Assembly (NCBI RefSeq): GCF_000430785.1
Contig: NZ_AUMR01000019.1
Location: 30,840 to 94,839, forward strand
Direction of reading: 5' to 3'
Origin: Ectobacillus panaciterrae DSM 19096
Lineage (GTDB): Bacteria; Bacillota; Bacilli; Bacillales; Bacillaceae_G
Length of the DNA: 64,000 bases
How positions within the stretch are numbered: the first letter of the stretch is position 1; each line of letters begins with the position of its first letter. The translations under genes were made by a program, and so were the position numbers. The notes below the pieces were generated by a model. It had not been told where the DNA came from. It searched no databases and saw only the letters and a program-made list of their open reading frames with translations. Positions 9,093 to 17,720 of this stretch are shown piece after piece.

Positions 9093-9719
9093 ATGATTAA
9101 AATAATAAATATATTGTTTGGATGTCTAATTACAAGCATAGGCGTATTGCTTTTAAGACATGCTCATATAATTACTGGAGGAACAGCCGGACTTTCATTG
9201 AGCCTTTCCTATATTTTAAATATGCCTTTTGCTACTTTATTTTTTGCTGTCAATATACCCTTTTATGTTTTTTCTTTTATAAGAATGGGATGGAAATTCA
9301 CCGTGTCTACGATATTTGCCGTTACAATTTTATCCTTAATGACCGGCGTAGATCGGTGGTTACCTCCTTTTTCAATTCCTGCGTTGCTTGGTGCTGTTGT
9401 AGGCGGCATAATTATAGGATTTGGATTATCTATTCTATTTTTAAATAACTCTTCACTTGGTGGAGCCAATATTCTCGCTCTATTTTTACAAAAAAGATTC
9501 AATTGGAATCCAGGGAAGATTAATTTTCTGTTCGACTTTTTAGTCGTTATTTCAGGTATTTATTCTGTAGGAGTAACGAAGGGTATCTACTCTATTTTAT
9601 CTATTTCCATTATTTCTAGTATCATTAGTTATTTTAAAAACAAAATAGCGAATAGAGATACAGCTGAAAAAGATGCTAAAAATTATTCTCTGAAATCAAA
9701 AATGAAAAGGGTAGGTTAA
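9093..9719 (+). CDS. YitT-family membrane protein, short form
   Basis: This 208-residue protein has five or six hydrophobic segments and matches the DUF161 pattern of YitT proteins (GxxLLRHAHIITGGTAGLSLSLS, GG..IG.G..I.F...SS.GG..I). The usual C-terminal DUF2179 domain is absent and replaced by a short basic tail, so it is shorter than the typical ~280 residues. The ATG has AAAGGAG upstream. It is transcribed divergently from the Lrp-type regulator, which probably controls it. Function in the family is not established; membrane transport is assumed. Confidence 0.75.
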   Translation: MIKIINILFGCLITSIGVLLLRHAHIITGGTAGLSLSLSYILNMPFATLFFAVNIPFYVFSFIRMGWKFTVSTIFAVTILSLMTGVDRWLPPFSIPALLGAVVGGIIIGFGLSILFLNNSSLGGANILALFLQKRFNWNPGKINFLFDFLVVISGIYSVGVTKGIYSILSISIISSIISYFKNKIANRDTAEKDAKNYSLKSKMKRVG

Positions 9720-9772
9720 TAATGATACTATCCCTCTTGTGTAAACAGTTAGTAACCTATACTCTCATAAAC

Positions 9773-9816
9773 AAAACCCCTTCAGTTCAACGCGAGGGAA
9801 CCGAAAGGGTTTTTGG
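9773..9816. terminator. Bidirectional terminator between the YitT-type and oxidase genes
   Basis: AAACCCcTT pairs with AAaGGGTT, with T-runs on both sides. It serves two convergent genes. Confidence 0.65.
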
Positions 9817-9823
9817 TTCGGAA

Positions 9824-11476
9824 TTACTCCGGCATATTTGGAACATTCGGATTTGGCTTGTAAGTTGATTGGAAATCGGCATACTTCACTTCTGTCACCA
9901 TTCCGGAAGAAGCATGGTGCAAATCATGACAATGGAACATCCATTCGCCCGGGTTGTCAGCGATAAACGCTACCTCGTACTCTTCACCCGGTTTTAGGTT
10001 AAGCGTGTCTTTCACAATCGGAGACCCTTCCACCGGCTTTCCATTCTTGCTTAATACCTGGAAGAAGTGACCGTGCAGATGCATCGGGTGATCGTCCATC
10101 ATCGAGTTGTTTTTCAACTTCACTTTGACAAGATCCCCTTTCTTCACTTGAATCGGATCGATATTCGGGAACGTTTTTCCGTTAATGGTATACACCATGT
10201 TTTTCCCATCCATCTGCGTGTTCAAATCCATTGTATAACTGACATCATACTTCTGATCCAATGTAAAGGCTCCTGCTTTCTTTGTTCCGTAAGCTGTCAA
10301 GTCTACTTTCGGAAGTTCTTCTTTCTCGGTTGCTTTGTCTTTCATTTCTGTGCTGCCTTCATATTCAATCACAGCCTTCATGCCTTTTGAACCTTTCATG
10401 TTTCCATGACACTCAATATACCACTTACCAGGATTGTTGGCTGTGAACTCTACATCGTACCGCTCACCTGGCGCAATCGCCAGAACCTGATCTTTGATTA
10501 CTTTTGGATCGTTAATCGGCTGTCCGTCTGTCGCAATTACTTTCACATCTTGGCCGTGAATATGAATATTATGCGACATATAGCCGGCATTCACAAATCT
10601 GAGGCGAACTTTATCGCCTTGCTTCACCTTCAACGGCTTCACCAAGTCTCCGCTTTTTCCGTTAATGGTGAACAAGTCATACATGCTCATATCATGCCCG
10701 GCCATATTCATATCATTTGAACTCTTTTTGTTATCATCCATTTTCATGTCACCATGATCCATACCGCTCATATCATCTTTGTTTGAACCTTCCATGTTCA
10801 TACTTCCATGGTCCATTCCTGCGTCTTTGTTGTTCGTGTCGTTATCTTTGCCGGCAGTGCTTTTGGTCATTTCCTTGAGCTGCTTATTGATTTCTTTTTG
10901 ATCTGTGACCCACTCATCCAGCATTAACGTGTAATCTTTGTCGTATTGTTCTGCAGGATCCTCCACTACCAAAGAGCCATACAATCCTCGGTCAAGCTGA
11001 TTTACGGAATCTTGATGGGAATGATACCAATACGTACCTGGTGTATTCGCAACAAATTCATACGTAAAGCTCTTTCCTGGCATCACTGCGTCCTGCGTGA
11101 CTCCCGGAATACCGTCCATATTGTTTAGAACAGGATATCCATGCCAGTGAATGGAAACAGGAGCAGATAATTCATTTTTCAAGGTAACCTTTACCTTCTC
11201 TCCCTTTTTGACGCGAATCTCAGGTCCCGGCGCTGAACCATTAAATGTCCAAACCGGCACGACAACACCGTTGCTTAACTGTTGTTTTTCTTCTTTCGCC
11301 ACCAATGTTACTTCCGGTCCGTTTATCACCTTTAAAGGCTGAACGGCTGTTTCCTTGGCGTTTGATTTGCTTTGATTCATATTTTTATGATCCATTGTTC
11401 CATTCGTCGCTGCAGAACAAGCGGTAATCAGAGAAATTGCAGAAACTGCAATGGCCGTCATAAACGACTTCTTCAT
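9824..11476 (-). CDS. Multicopper oxidase, lipoprotein type
   Basis: This 550-residue protein has a lipoprotein signal ending in the lipobox LITAC. The four conserved copper motifs are present: HWHG, HSHQD, HPMHLHGHFF and the C-terminal HCHDLHHASSGM that ligates the type-1 and trinuclear sites. Residues ~210-270 hold a Met/His/Asp-rich insert with repeated MDHG motifs, like the copper-binding inserts of CueO-type oxidases. It probably oxidises Cu(I) outside the membrane and so lowers copper toxicity. It is divergent from a two-component system at 11631, which is its likely regulator. The copper operon csoR-copA-copZ is 4 kb away. Confidence 0.9.
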   Translation of the reverse strand: MKKSFMTAIAVSAISLITACSAATNGTMDHKNMNQSKSNAKETAVQPLKVINGPEVTLVAKEEKQQLSNGVVVPVWTFNGSAPGPEIRVKKGEKVKVTLKNELSAPVSIHWHGYPVLNNMDGIPGVTQDAVMPGKSFTYEFVANTPGTYWYHSHQDSVNQLDRGLYGSLVVEDPAEQYDKDYTLMLDEWVTDQKEINKQLKEMTKSTAGKDNDTNNKDAGMDHGSMNMEGSNKDDMSGMDHGDMKMDDNKKSSNDMNMAGHDMSMYDLFTINGKSGDLVKPLKVKQGDKVRLRFVNAGYMSHNIHIHGQDVKVIATDGQPINDPKVIKDQVLAIAPGERYDVEFTANNPGKWYIECHGNMKGSKGMKAVIEYEGSTEMKDKATEKEELPKVDLTAYGTKKAGAFTLDQKYDVSYTMDLNTQMDGKNMVYTINGKTFPNIDPIQVKKGDLVKVKLKNNSMMDDHPMHLHGHFFQVLSKNGKPVEGSPIVKDTLNLKPGEEYEVAFIADNPGEWMFHCHDLHHASSGMVTEVKYADFQSTYKPNPNVPNMPE

Positions 11477-11630
11477 CTTTGTTCCCCCTCCCCTTCTTCT
11501 CGCTCATTATACAAAAACATTTTCGAGAAATTATGGAGAAAAAAGCTTTAAAAATAAAAAATGAACTGCATAATTTCTGCACGTTTTTACTGTACACTAT
11601 GCTTAAGATACACATGAGAGGAGAAACAAT

Positions 11631-12305
11631 ATGATTGAAGTATTGCTTGTGGATGATGAGCCGCGTATGCTGGATTTATTATCGTTATATCTGACACCAA
11701 GGGGATATCACTGTATTAAAGCAACATCTGGACAACAAGCAGTTTCCTTATTAGAACAAAGACAGTTTCGATTGGTGCTGCTAGACGTCATGATGCCTGA
11801 AATGGATGGTTGGGAAACTTGCAGAAAAATCCGCGAAATCAGCACAGTTCCCATCATTATGGTAACAGCGCGCAACCAAACACCCGACGTGATTCAAGGG
11901 TTAAAGCAAGGTGCCGATGATTACGTCACAAAGCCATTTCATGAAGAAGAACTATTGGCGCGAATCGAAGCGGTTCTGCGAAGAATGCACAGCTATTTGA
12001 AAGTGGAATTCAAGGGATTAGTATGGGATGAATCCAAACACCTTGCCTCCATGAACGGCAAAGAACTGTCCCTTACCCCTATCGAATTCTCGTTGTTGGG
12101 ACTCTTTTTAAACAATAATGCATATGTGTTTAGCCGTGAGCAGCTAATAGAACGCATATGGGGAAATGATTCAGATACAGAAGATCGCACAGTCGATTCT
12201 CATATACGCAACTTACGTGATAAACTAAGAAAATCGGGATTCCCAATCGAACAGCATCTAAAAACTGTATACGGTATTGGTTATCGCTGGACGAATGAGG
12301 AATAG
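11631..12305 (+). CDS. OmpR/PhoB-family response regulator
   Basis: This 224-residue protein has an N-terminal receiver domain (acidic pair DDE near residue 9, phospho-acceptor Asp in LVLLDVMMPEMDG near 53, Lys in VTKPF) and a C-terminal winged helix ending VYGIGYRW. AGAGGAG precedes the ATG. The histidine kinase follows 29 bp downstream, and the multicopper oxidase is divergent. Copper or cell-envelope stress is the likely signal, inferred only from this neighbour. Confidence 0.9.
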   Translation: MIEVLLVDDEPRMLDLLSLYLTPRGYHCIKATSGQQAVSLLEQRQFRLVLLDVMMPEMDGWETCRKIREISTVPIIMVTARNQTPDVIQGLKQGADDYVTKPFHEEELLARIEAVLRRMHSYLKVEFKGLVWDESKHLASMNGKELSLTPIEFSLLGLFLNNNAYVFSREQLIERIWGNDSDTEDRTVDSHIRNLRDKLRKSGFPIEQHLKTVYGIGYRWTNEE

Positions 12306-12334
12306 CATAACGGAATTGCAAGGATCGTGAAAAC

Positions 12335-13702
12335 ATGAAACATATCTCAATTAAATTAGGTTTTTATTTTTTAATCTGTGTCACATTGATTGAAGTCATA
12401 TTGTTTGCTTTATTGTACTACAGTCTAGTCAACACGCGCGTTGATGAAGAAGTTGCCTCTCTTCTTACGCGCGGCAACAGCCACCGCGATGTGTTGGAGA
12501 AATATTTCGATCCGCAAACGATTATGCATGTCGCATTAATGGAGTCAGAAGCAGAAACGAAAGTGGTCATAACATCCAATGATGGCAGCATACTGGCGAA
12601 GTCCAACAATGTAGACCCGGCAATGGAAGAACATCTCTATAAAAAGATGGGGCCCGTACCGAAACAAGGAACTGTCATAGAAAATCATTGGAAAACGTCA
12701 AATTATATTTGTACTGTCAGCCCTATCCAAATTCAAGGAGACACAAAGGGCTATGTATACATGTTCTTAGGAACAGATTCTATTAAAGAAATGATTCAAC
12801 GATTAACGAATCAATTTTTATTGATTGCTGCTATCACATTTCTATTAACTGCTGTAACTATGTTTCTCTTATCCCGTATCCTTACGCAGCCGTTAATACG
12901 CATGAAAAAAGCGACAGAAAAGTTAAGCAAGGGTGATTTGTCCGTTTCTTTGAACATGAAAAGCAATGATGAAGTGGGGGAATTGGGGCAATCGATTCAA
13001 ACGCTGGCAAATGATTTGAATTACATGAAGAAAGAAAGAAGTGAATTTTTGGCGAGTGTAGCTCATGAGCTTCGTACACCGTTAACTTATGTAAGAGGCT
13101 ATGCGGATATCGCAATGAGAGATACACTGTCTCAGGAAGAACGCAATACATATTTGACCATTATTAAAGACGAAGCCGATCATTTGACGGGTTTGGTTCA
13201 AGATTTATTTGAGCTCGCACAGATGGAGAAACATAATTTTATCATCGAAAAGCAAGAGACCAATATCTATGATTTTTTAGAGAAAATTGTGGCAAAGGTG
13301 CAGCCTGCCTACGAAGATAAGCAAATTCAAATTGTTTTATCTTGTCCGAAGGATCTTGCGGCTCCCATTGATCAAAAACGGTTTGAACAGGTGATCATGA
13401 ACTTGCTGAACAACGCATTTTTTCACTCTGAGCCAAACTCCACTACATCTATTACAGTTACAAATTGCAAATTAAACATACAAATTGGCATTCAAGACGA
13501 GGGAGAAGGAATTCCTCCTAAAGATCTTCCCCACATCTTTGAGCGATTTTATAGAGTAGATAAATCAAGGACACGAGCGACCGGAGGAAGTGGATTAGGC
13601 CTTGCCATTGTAAAGGAGATTGTTGAACTTCACGGAGGAACTATAACTGTAGAAAGTAAATTAGGGGAAGGGTCTGCCTTTACCATTACATTAAAAAAAT
13701 AG
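12335..13702 (+). CDS. Membrane sensor histidine kinase
   Basis: This 455-residue protein has a transmembrane helix at ~8-30, an extracytoplasmic sensor of ~125 residues and a second helix at ~158-180. A HAMP segment, the phospho-acceptor H-box (SVAHELRTPLTYVRGY) and N, G1, F and G2 boxes (NLLNNAFFHS, DEGEGIP, FERFYR, GGSGLGLAIV) follow. It partners the response regulator directly upstream. No metal-binding motif is obvious in the sensor domain, so copper sensing is a guess from the adjacent oxidase. Confidence 0.9.
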   Translation: MKHISIKLGFYFLICVTLIEVILFALLYYSLVNTRVDEEVASLLTRGNSHRDVLEKYFDPQTIMHVALMESEAETKVVITSNDGSILAKSNNVDPAMEEHLYKKMGPVPKQGTVIENHWKTSNYICTVSPIQIQGDTKGYVYMFLGTDSIKEMIQRLTNQFLLIAAITFLLTAVTMFLLSRILTQPLIRMKKATEKLSKGDLSVSLNMKSNDEVGELGQSIQTLANDLNYMKKERSEFLASVAHELRTPLTYVRGYADIAMRDTLSQEERNTYLTIIKDEADHLTGLVQDLFELAQMEKHNFIIEKQETNIYDFLEKIVAKVQPAYEDKQIQIVLSCPKDLAAPIDQKRFEQVIMNLLNNAFFHSEPNSTTSITVTNCKLNIQIGIQDEGEGIPPKDLPHIFERFYRVDKSRTRATGGSGLGLAIVKEIVELHGGTITVESKLGEGSAFTITLKK

Positions 13703-13775
13703 CAATGTCCCCTTATTTTAAAGAAGGAAAAACTATAACACTTCCTGCACTTTCTCAGAAGAAAATGAGCTTCTT

Positions 13776-13850
13776 AAGCAGCACCTGCACGTCAAAGTTC
13801 ATGCAGGAATCTGGAACGGAGCTAAATCTGACACAGTAAATCCTGTGTAA
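13776..13850 (+). pseudogene. Relic of an M23 peptidase C-terminus
   Basis: The frame KQHLHVKVHAGIWNGAKSD followed by TVNPV and a stop closely parallels the C-terminus of the intact M23 peptidase at 62273 (GQHLHFELHVGSWNAAKSN then AVNPI). The HLH zinc-ligand motif is still visible. No upstream M23 sequence is readable in frame, so this is the stump of a second, deleted copy directly after the sensor kinase. Confidence 0.65.
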
Positions 13851-13919
13851 TTTTTCAAAGCAAGCCGTTCTCTTCATAACATTTGGATACTTATCCTTCA
13901 TAGCTTTTTCCATTCTTAT

Positions 13920-13963
13920 AACAAGCAGATCAGCAACTTACAGAATGCTGATCTGCTTGTTTC
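13920..13963 (-). terminator. Terminator of the argininosuccinate-lyase-like gene
   Basis: AACAAGCAGATCAGCA pairs with TGCTGATCTGCTTGTT, a long perfect stem directly after the stop codon. Transcription on the minus strand ends in TTATAAG. The T-run is better on the plus strand. Confidence 0.65.
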
Positions 13964-15462
13964 TAGGACTGCAGAAGCTGTTGAATTAACTCATTCAACA
14001 TAGTTTCTGCCTCGCTCATTTTGTCTTTGCTGCTCGTAAGCTTCTCTTCACACGCCTGCAATCCGGCATACCTCTGCTCCAGCATACGTTCCACCTCACG
14101 CACATTCGGTCCCCCCAGTACACGGCGGCGCTCCACGAATACTTGCGGTGACACGATGGCATTCCATTCATCCTCCGACAAAGATGTTATCTGCAAAAGC
14201 GCATTCACCTCGCATACGCTCAGTTCATACAGCTCTTTCTTTTCCTTAATGCACTCCTTTGCAATCACGCTCGCCAGTTTATGAGCGCGGCGAAGCGGGA
14301 TGCCTTTATCGCGAGTCAATACATCCGCCAGTTCTGTTATCGTAATCGCGTTGCGGGATGCCCGCTGCTCCAGCTTCTCTTTATCAATCTTCATCGTACG
14401 CACCACTGCGTTCATTAAACAAATCACACGCTGTGCTTTTTCAAAGCTGCGGTATAAGTGCGGTTGCAAATCATCCTCTGTGTCGACAATATCGCCAAAA
14501 GGTGTATTATGAATCATATGAAACACTGCCAATGCTTCCGCATAAGAGCTGCTTGCAAGAGCCCGCGAATGCTCAATAGAAACAGGGTTTCTTTTTTGCG
14601 GCATGATGCTGCTGATTTGGACATATGGATCTGCAACGACGATGCCCCCGAATTCCTTTGTTGCCATCATTAAAAAATCTTGAATCCAGCGGCCGCTGTT
14701 TGTCATGAGCATCGCGATTGCCGCTGCCGTCTCCAATAAGTAGTCGGCACCCGCGATGGCATCGTATGAATTTTCTACGAGACCGTCAAACCCCAAAAGC
14801 TCCGCCACACGATGCCGATTAATTGCAAATCCTGTTGTGGACAGCGCCGCAGCTCCAAGAGGAGATTGATTTACTGTTTTGTACACAGCCCACAGACGCT
14901 GTAAGTCACGATACAGTACATCGTAAATAGCGAGAAAATAATGCCCTAATGCAGTGGGCTGCGCCGGCTGCGTATGCGTATATGCAGTGACAATTGTATT
15001 TTTATGCTCCTCGGCCTGTTCGAGCAAGCTTTCTCCGAGCATGATGGCATGCCGGATCAGCTCTGTAATATGTCTTCGCAGCACCATCCGATACATCGCC
15101 ACTCCCATGTCGTTCCGGCTGCGGGCGATATGCATGTTCCCAGCTATTTCATCGCCAATCGCTTTTTGTATGCGATCTTCAATTAAGAAAAACAAATCCT
15201 CATATTGCGGGTCATATGCCAACGAACTGAAATCTTCTTGTTCCACCTCGCATATTCCCTTCAAAATCCGCTTTGCATCGCCCTGCTCTATAATTCTCTC
15301 TTCCGCCAGCATGATCATATGAGCGCGATGAATCGCGAACATTTCTCTGTACAAATAATCACGCTGATCCTCAAATACAGGATGAAGCAACCGCTCTGCA
15401 TATGTTTTTCCAGGAAACACGTTCCCTTCCTTACTGACAAACACATCCTTTGACTCTTTCAT
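13963..15462 (-). CDS. argH: Argininosuccinate lyase-like protein (fumarase/aspartase superfamily)
   Basis: This 499-residue protein carries the superfamily signature SSIMPQKRNP, the substrate-binding motif SRNDMG near residue 110, and THTQPAQPTALGHY. Argininosuccinate lyase splits argininosuccinate to arginine and fumarate. The ATG at 15462 is preferred over the upstream TTG at 15477, because GGAGGGGAAA lies 7 nt before it. There is no argG neighbour, and it stands alone between terminators. It may therefore be a second ArgH paralogue acting on a related substrate rather than the biosynthetic enzyme. Confidence 0.8.
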   Translation of the reverse strand: MKESKDVFVSKEGNVFPGKTYAERLLHPVFEDQRDYLYREMFAIHRAHMIMLAEERIIEQGDAKRILKGICEVEQEDFSSLAYDPQYEDLFFLIEDRIQKAIGDEIAGNMHIARSRNDMGVAMYRMVLRRHITELIRHAIMLGESLLEQAEEHKNTIVTAYTHTQPAQPTALGHYFLAIYDVLYRDLQRLWAVYKTVNQSPLGAAALSTTGFAINRHRVAELLGFDGLVENSYDAIAGADYLLETAAAIAMLMTNSGRWIQDFLMMATKEFGGIVVADPYVQISSIMPQKRNPVSIEHSRALASSSYAEALAVFHMIHNTPFGDIVDTEDDLQPHLYRSFEKAQRVICLMNAVVRTMKIDKEKLEQRASRNAITITELADVLTRDKGIPLRRAHKLASVIAKECIKEKKELYELSVCEVNALLQITSLSEDEWNAIVSPQVFVERRRVLGGPNVREVERMLEQRYAGLQACEEKLTSSKDKMSEAETMLNELIQQLLQS

Positions 15463-15532
15463 CGCTTTCCCCTCCAAGCATTTCGATTACTACTATAGTA
15501 AGAAAAAGTGCCCGGAATGTGCTTCTATCACA

Positions 15533-15559
15533 AAAAAACGATGCGGCTGCATCGTTTTA
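15533..15559. terminator. Short palindromic terminator
   Basis: AAAACGATGC pairs with GCATCGTTTT around GGCT, with an A-run before and T after. Confidence 0.55.
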
Positions 15560-15579
15560 GCGCTGAAAATTCGGATTAG

Positions 15580-15702
15580 TCAAGACTTGCATATAAAACG
15601 CGCGGAGCTTGCTGCGCAAGCTGGGCACGTCCACTCACGCAAATTGAGATTCTTCACGTCTTTATGTTTGTAGCCGCAACAGGAGCAGAGCTGGCTGCCA
15701 CA
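15580..15702 (-). pseudogene. Relic of a TnpB C-terminal zinc finger
   Basis: On the minus strand the frame [18 protein letters not shown] is followed by [16 protein letters not shown] and then a stop. Two CxxC pairs around [10 protein letters not shown] are the hallmark of the TnpB/transposase zinc-finger domain of IS200/IS605-type elements. The DRDxNAS motif expected just after is lost. No further transposase sequence is readable upstream. Confidence 0.6.
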
Positions 15703-15823
15703 ATAGTTCCATAAAATAATAGTTGTTCCAATGAGCATGATGAAGCTAAGCTGCGTATCCGATAGAACGCCGGCACAAAAACCACAGATTAATACATATA
15801 TTGATTGGAGTATTTTTCCTAAA

Positions 15824-15850
15824 GAAAAAACTCACAGAGTAATCTGTGAG
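15824..15850 (-). terminator. Terminator of the YuzL-like gene
   Basis: CTCACAGA pairs with TCTGTGAG and is followed on the minus strand by TTTTTTC. Confidence 0.75.
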
Positions 15851-15851
15851 C

Positions 15852-15980
15852 CTACGATTGCTTTTGCTTATGACGAGAAGAGCTCGCCTTTGTACCCGTT
15901 TCTGAAGTTGTCGTTCCTTGTCCTTGCACTTGAGCAGAACCTAGTTGTACGCGAGATGGATCCTTTTTTCTTTTGCCCAT
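15852..15980 (-). CDS. Small basic protein, YuzL-like (42 aa)
   Basis: This 42-residue protein is hydrophilic. It begins MGKRKKDPSR, has a Ser/Thr/Gln-rich middle and ends in a Lys/His-rich tail (RHKQKQS). GGAGGTGA lies 5 nt before the ATG, and a terminator directly follows the stop. It resembles the short YuzL family of Bacillus, many of whose small basic relatives are made in the developing spore. The spore link is by analogy only. Confidence 0.65.
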   Translation of the reverse strand: MGKRKKDPSRVQLGSAQVQGQGTTTSETGTKASSSRHKQKQS

Positions 15981-16199
15981 AACTCTCACCTCCGCTCTTA
16001 CCTTCCCCTTTTGTCTGTTTTTTTATTCTTTCTATGGAATATATTACAAACATTTCGTATATGTAACAGATTTGAAATTTGAATTTTCTAACTATTTTAT
16101 ATATTATTTACCTTAGAGTCCTTCAACCGGTTGCTCCTCCCATGCAGGACAAGCATGGTGCTTCCATGCACAATAAGAAACTATTAAGGGGGTTGTTTC

Positions 16200-17684
16200 A
16201 TGAGTCAAGTAGCTGTTCAAATTCATGAAAAGGTTGCGAAGTTTTTACAAGGTACGAAAAAGCTGTACATTAATGGGTCATTCATTGAAAGCGCTTCCCA
16301 AAAAACATTTGAAACACCAAACCCTGCAACTGGTGACACATTAGCTGTTGTATACGAAGCTGGCCGCGAAGATATTAACAAAGCTGTGCTGGCGGCACGT
16401 CAAGCATTTGATGAAGGTCCTTGGTCCAAGATGTCTGCGGCGACTCGCAGCCGTTTGATGTATAAGCTCGCTGATTTAATGGAAGCGAATCAAGCAGAGC
16501 TCGCGCAGCTCGAAACGCTTGATAACGGAAAACCGATCAACGAAACTTCAGCTGCGGACGTTCCGCTTGCGATTGAGCATATGCGCTACTATGCAGGCTG
16601 GGCAACGAAAATCGTCGGTCAGACGATTCCGGTGAACGGCAACTATTTTAACTATACACGTCATGAAGCAGTCGGTGTTGTCGGACAAATCATTCCGTGG
16701 AACTTCCCGCTGCTGATGGCAATGTGGAAGCTTGGCGCTGCACTTGCGACAGGCTGTACGGTTGTATTGAAGCCGGCAGAGCAAACGCCTCTTTCTGCAT
16801 TATATTTGGCTGAGCTCATTGAAGAAGCTGGATTCCCGAAAGGTGTCGTCAATATCGTACCTGGATTCGGCGAATCTGCTGGTCAAGCGCTCGTCAACCA
16901 TCCGCTCGTTGACAAAATCGCATTCACAGGTTCCACGGAAGTCGGCAAAATCATTATGAGACAAGCTTCTGAGTCGCTAAAACGCGTTACGCTTGAGCTT
17001 GGCGGCAAATCTCCTAACATCATTTTGCCGGATGCAGATCTTTCCCGTGCGATTCCGGGTGCTTTAAATGGCGTTATGTTCAACCAAGGACAAGTGTGCT
17101 GCGCCGGATCCCGTCTCTTCATTCCGAAGAAAATGTTCGATAACGTAGTTGCTGATCTTGCGCTTTACTCCAAGAATATTAAGCAGGGCGCAGGTATCGA
17201 TCCGCAAACGAATATTGGACCGCTCGTTTCCGAGGAGCAGCAAAAACGAGTTCTCGGCTATATCAATAAAGGAATTGAAGAAGGGGCAGAGCTCGTAGCG
17301 GGCGGCACGCAACCATTTGATAACGGCTATTTCGTCTCTCCTACTGTATTTGCGGCGGTAAAAGACGAAATGACCATTGCAAAGGAAGAAATTTTCGGAC
17401 CGGTCATCGCGGCAATGCCGTTTGAAGATTTGGACGAAGTGATTGAGCGTGCGAACCGTTCCAACTATGGACTCGCAGCAGGCGTTTGGACAGAAAACAT
17501 TAAGAGCGCGCACTACATCGCAAGCAAACTTCGCGCCGGCACGGTATGGGTGAACTGCTATAATACGTTCGACGCAGCATCTCCATTTGGCGGCTATAAG
17601 CAGTCCGGCCTCGGACGCGAAATGGGCTCTTACGCACTGCAAAACTATACGGAAGTAAAGAGCGTTTGGGTGAATATGGATTAA
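16200..17684 (+). CDS. NAD(P)-dependent aldehyde dehydrogenase (DhaS-like)
   Basis: This 494-residue protein belongs to the aldehyde dehydrogenase superfamily. The catalytic Cys is in FNQGQVCCAGSR, the general-base Glu in LELGGKSPN, and the nucleotide-binding motif is FTGSTEVG. It oxidises aldehydes to acids. Length and motifs match the ALDH1/2-like group that includes Bacillus DhaS. A purine-rich ribosome site (AAGGGGG) precedes the ATG. A cre-like sequence (TGAAAGCGCTTCCC, two mismatches) lies inside the 5' end near 16286, so carbon control is conceivable. It is monocistronic with a strong terminator. Confidence 0.9.
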   Translation: MSQVAVQIHEKVAKFLQGTKKLYINGSFIESASQKTFETPNPATGDTLAVVYEAGREDINKAVLAARQAFDEGPWSKMSAATRSRLMYKLADLMEANQAELAQLETLDNGKPINETSAADVPLAIEHMRYYAGWATKIVGQTIPVNGNYFNYTRHEAVGVVGQIIPWNFPLLMAMWKLGAALATGCTVVLKPAEQTPLSALYLAELIEEAGFPKGVVNIVPGFGESAGQALVNHPLVDKIAFTGSTEVGKIIMRQASESLKRVTLELGGKSPNIILPDADLSRAIPGALNGVMFNQGQVCCAGSRLFIPKKMFDNVVADLALYSKNIKQGAGIDPQTNIGPLVSEEQQKRVLGYINKGIEEGAELVAGGTQPFDNGYFVSPTVFAAVKDEMTIAKEEIFGPVIAAMPFEDLDEVIERANRSNYGLAAGVWTENIKSAHYIASKLRAGTVWVNCYNTFDAASPFGGYKQSGLGREMGSYALQNYTEVKSVWVNMD

Positions 17685-17692
17685 TAAGAATG

Positions 17693-17720
17693 ACCTCCAG
17701 CAGCATGCTGGAGGTTTTTT
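17693..17720. terminator. Terminator after the aldehyde dehydrogenase gene
   Basis: ACCTCCAGCA pairs with TGCTGGAGGT and is followed by six T. It also serves as the convergent end of the next gene. Confidence 0.85.

Noticed and set aside
9824..11476. Copper-containing nitrite reductase
   Set aside because: Residue pattern includes all trinuclear-site His motifs including the C-terminal HCHxxxH, as in multicopper oxidases, and the Met/His-rich insert fits CueO-like enzymes.
16283..16300. cre site controlling the aldehyde dehydrogenase
   Set aside because: Two mismatches to consensus and inside the coding sequence; mentioned only as a possibility.
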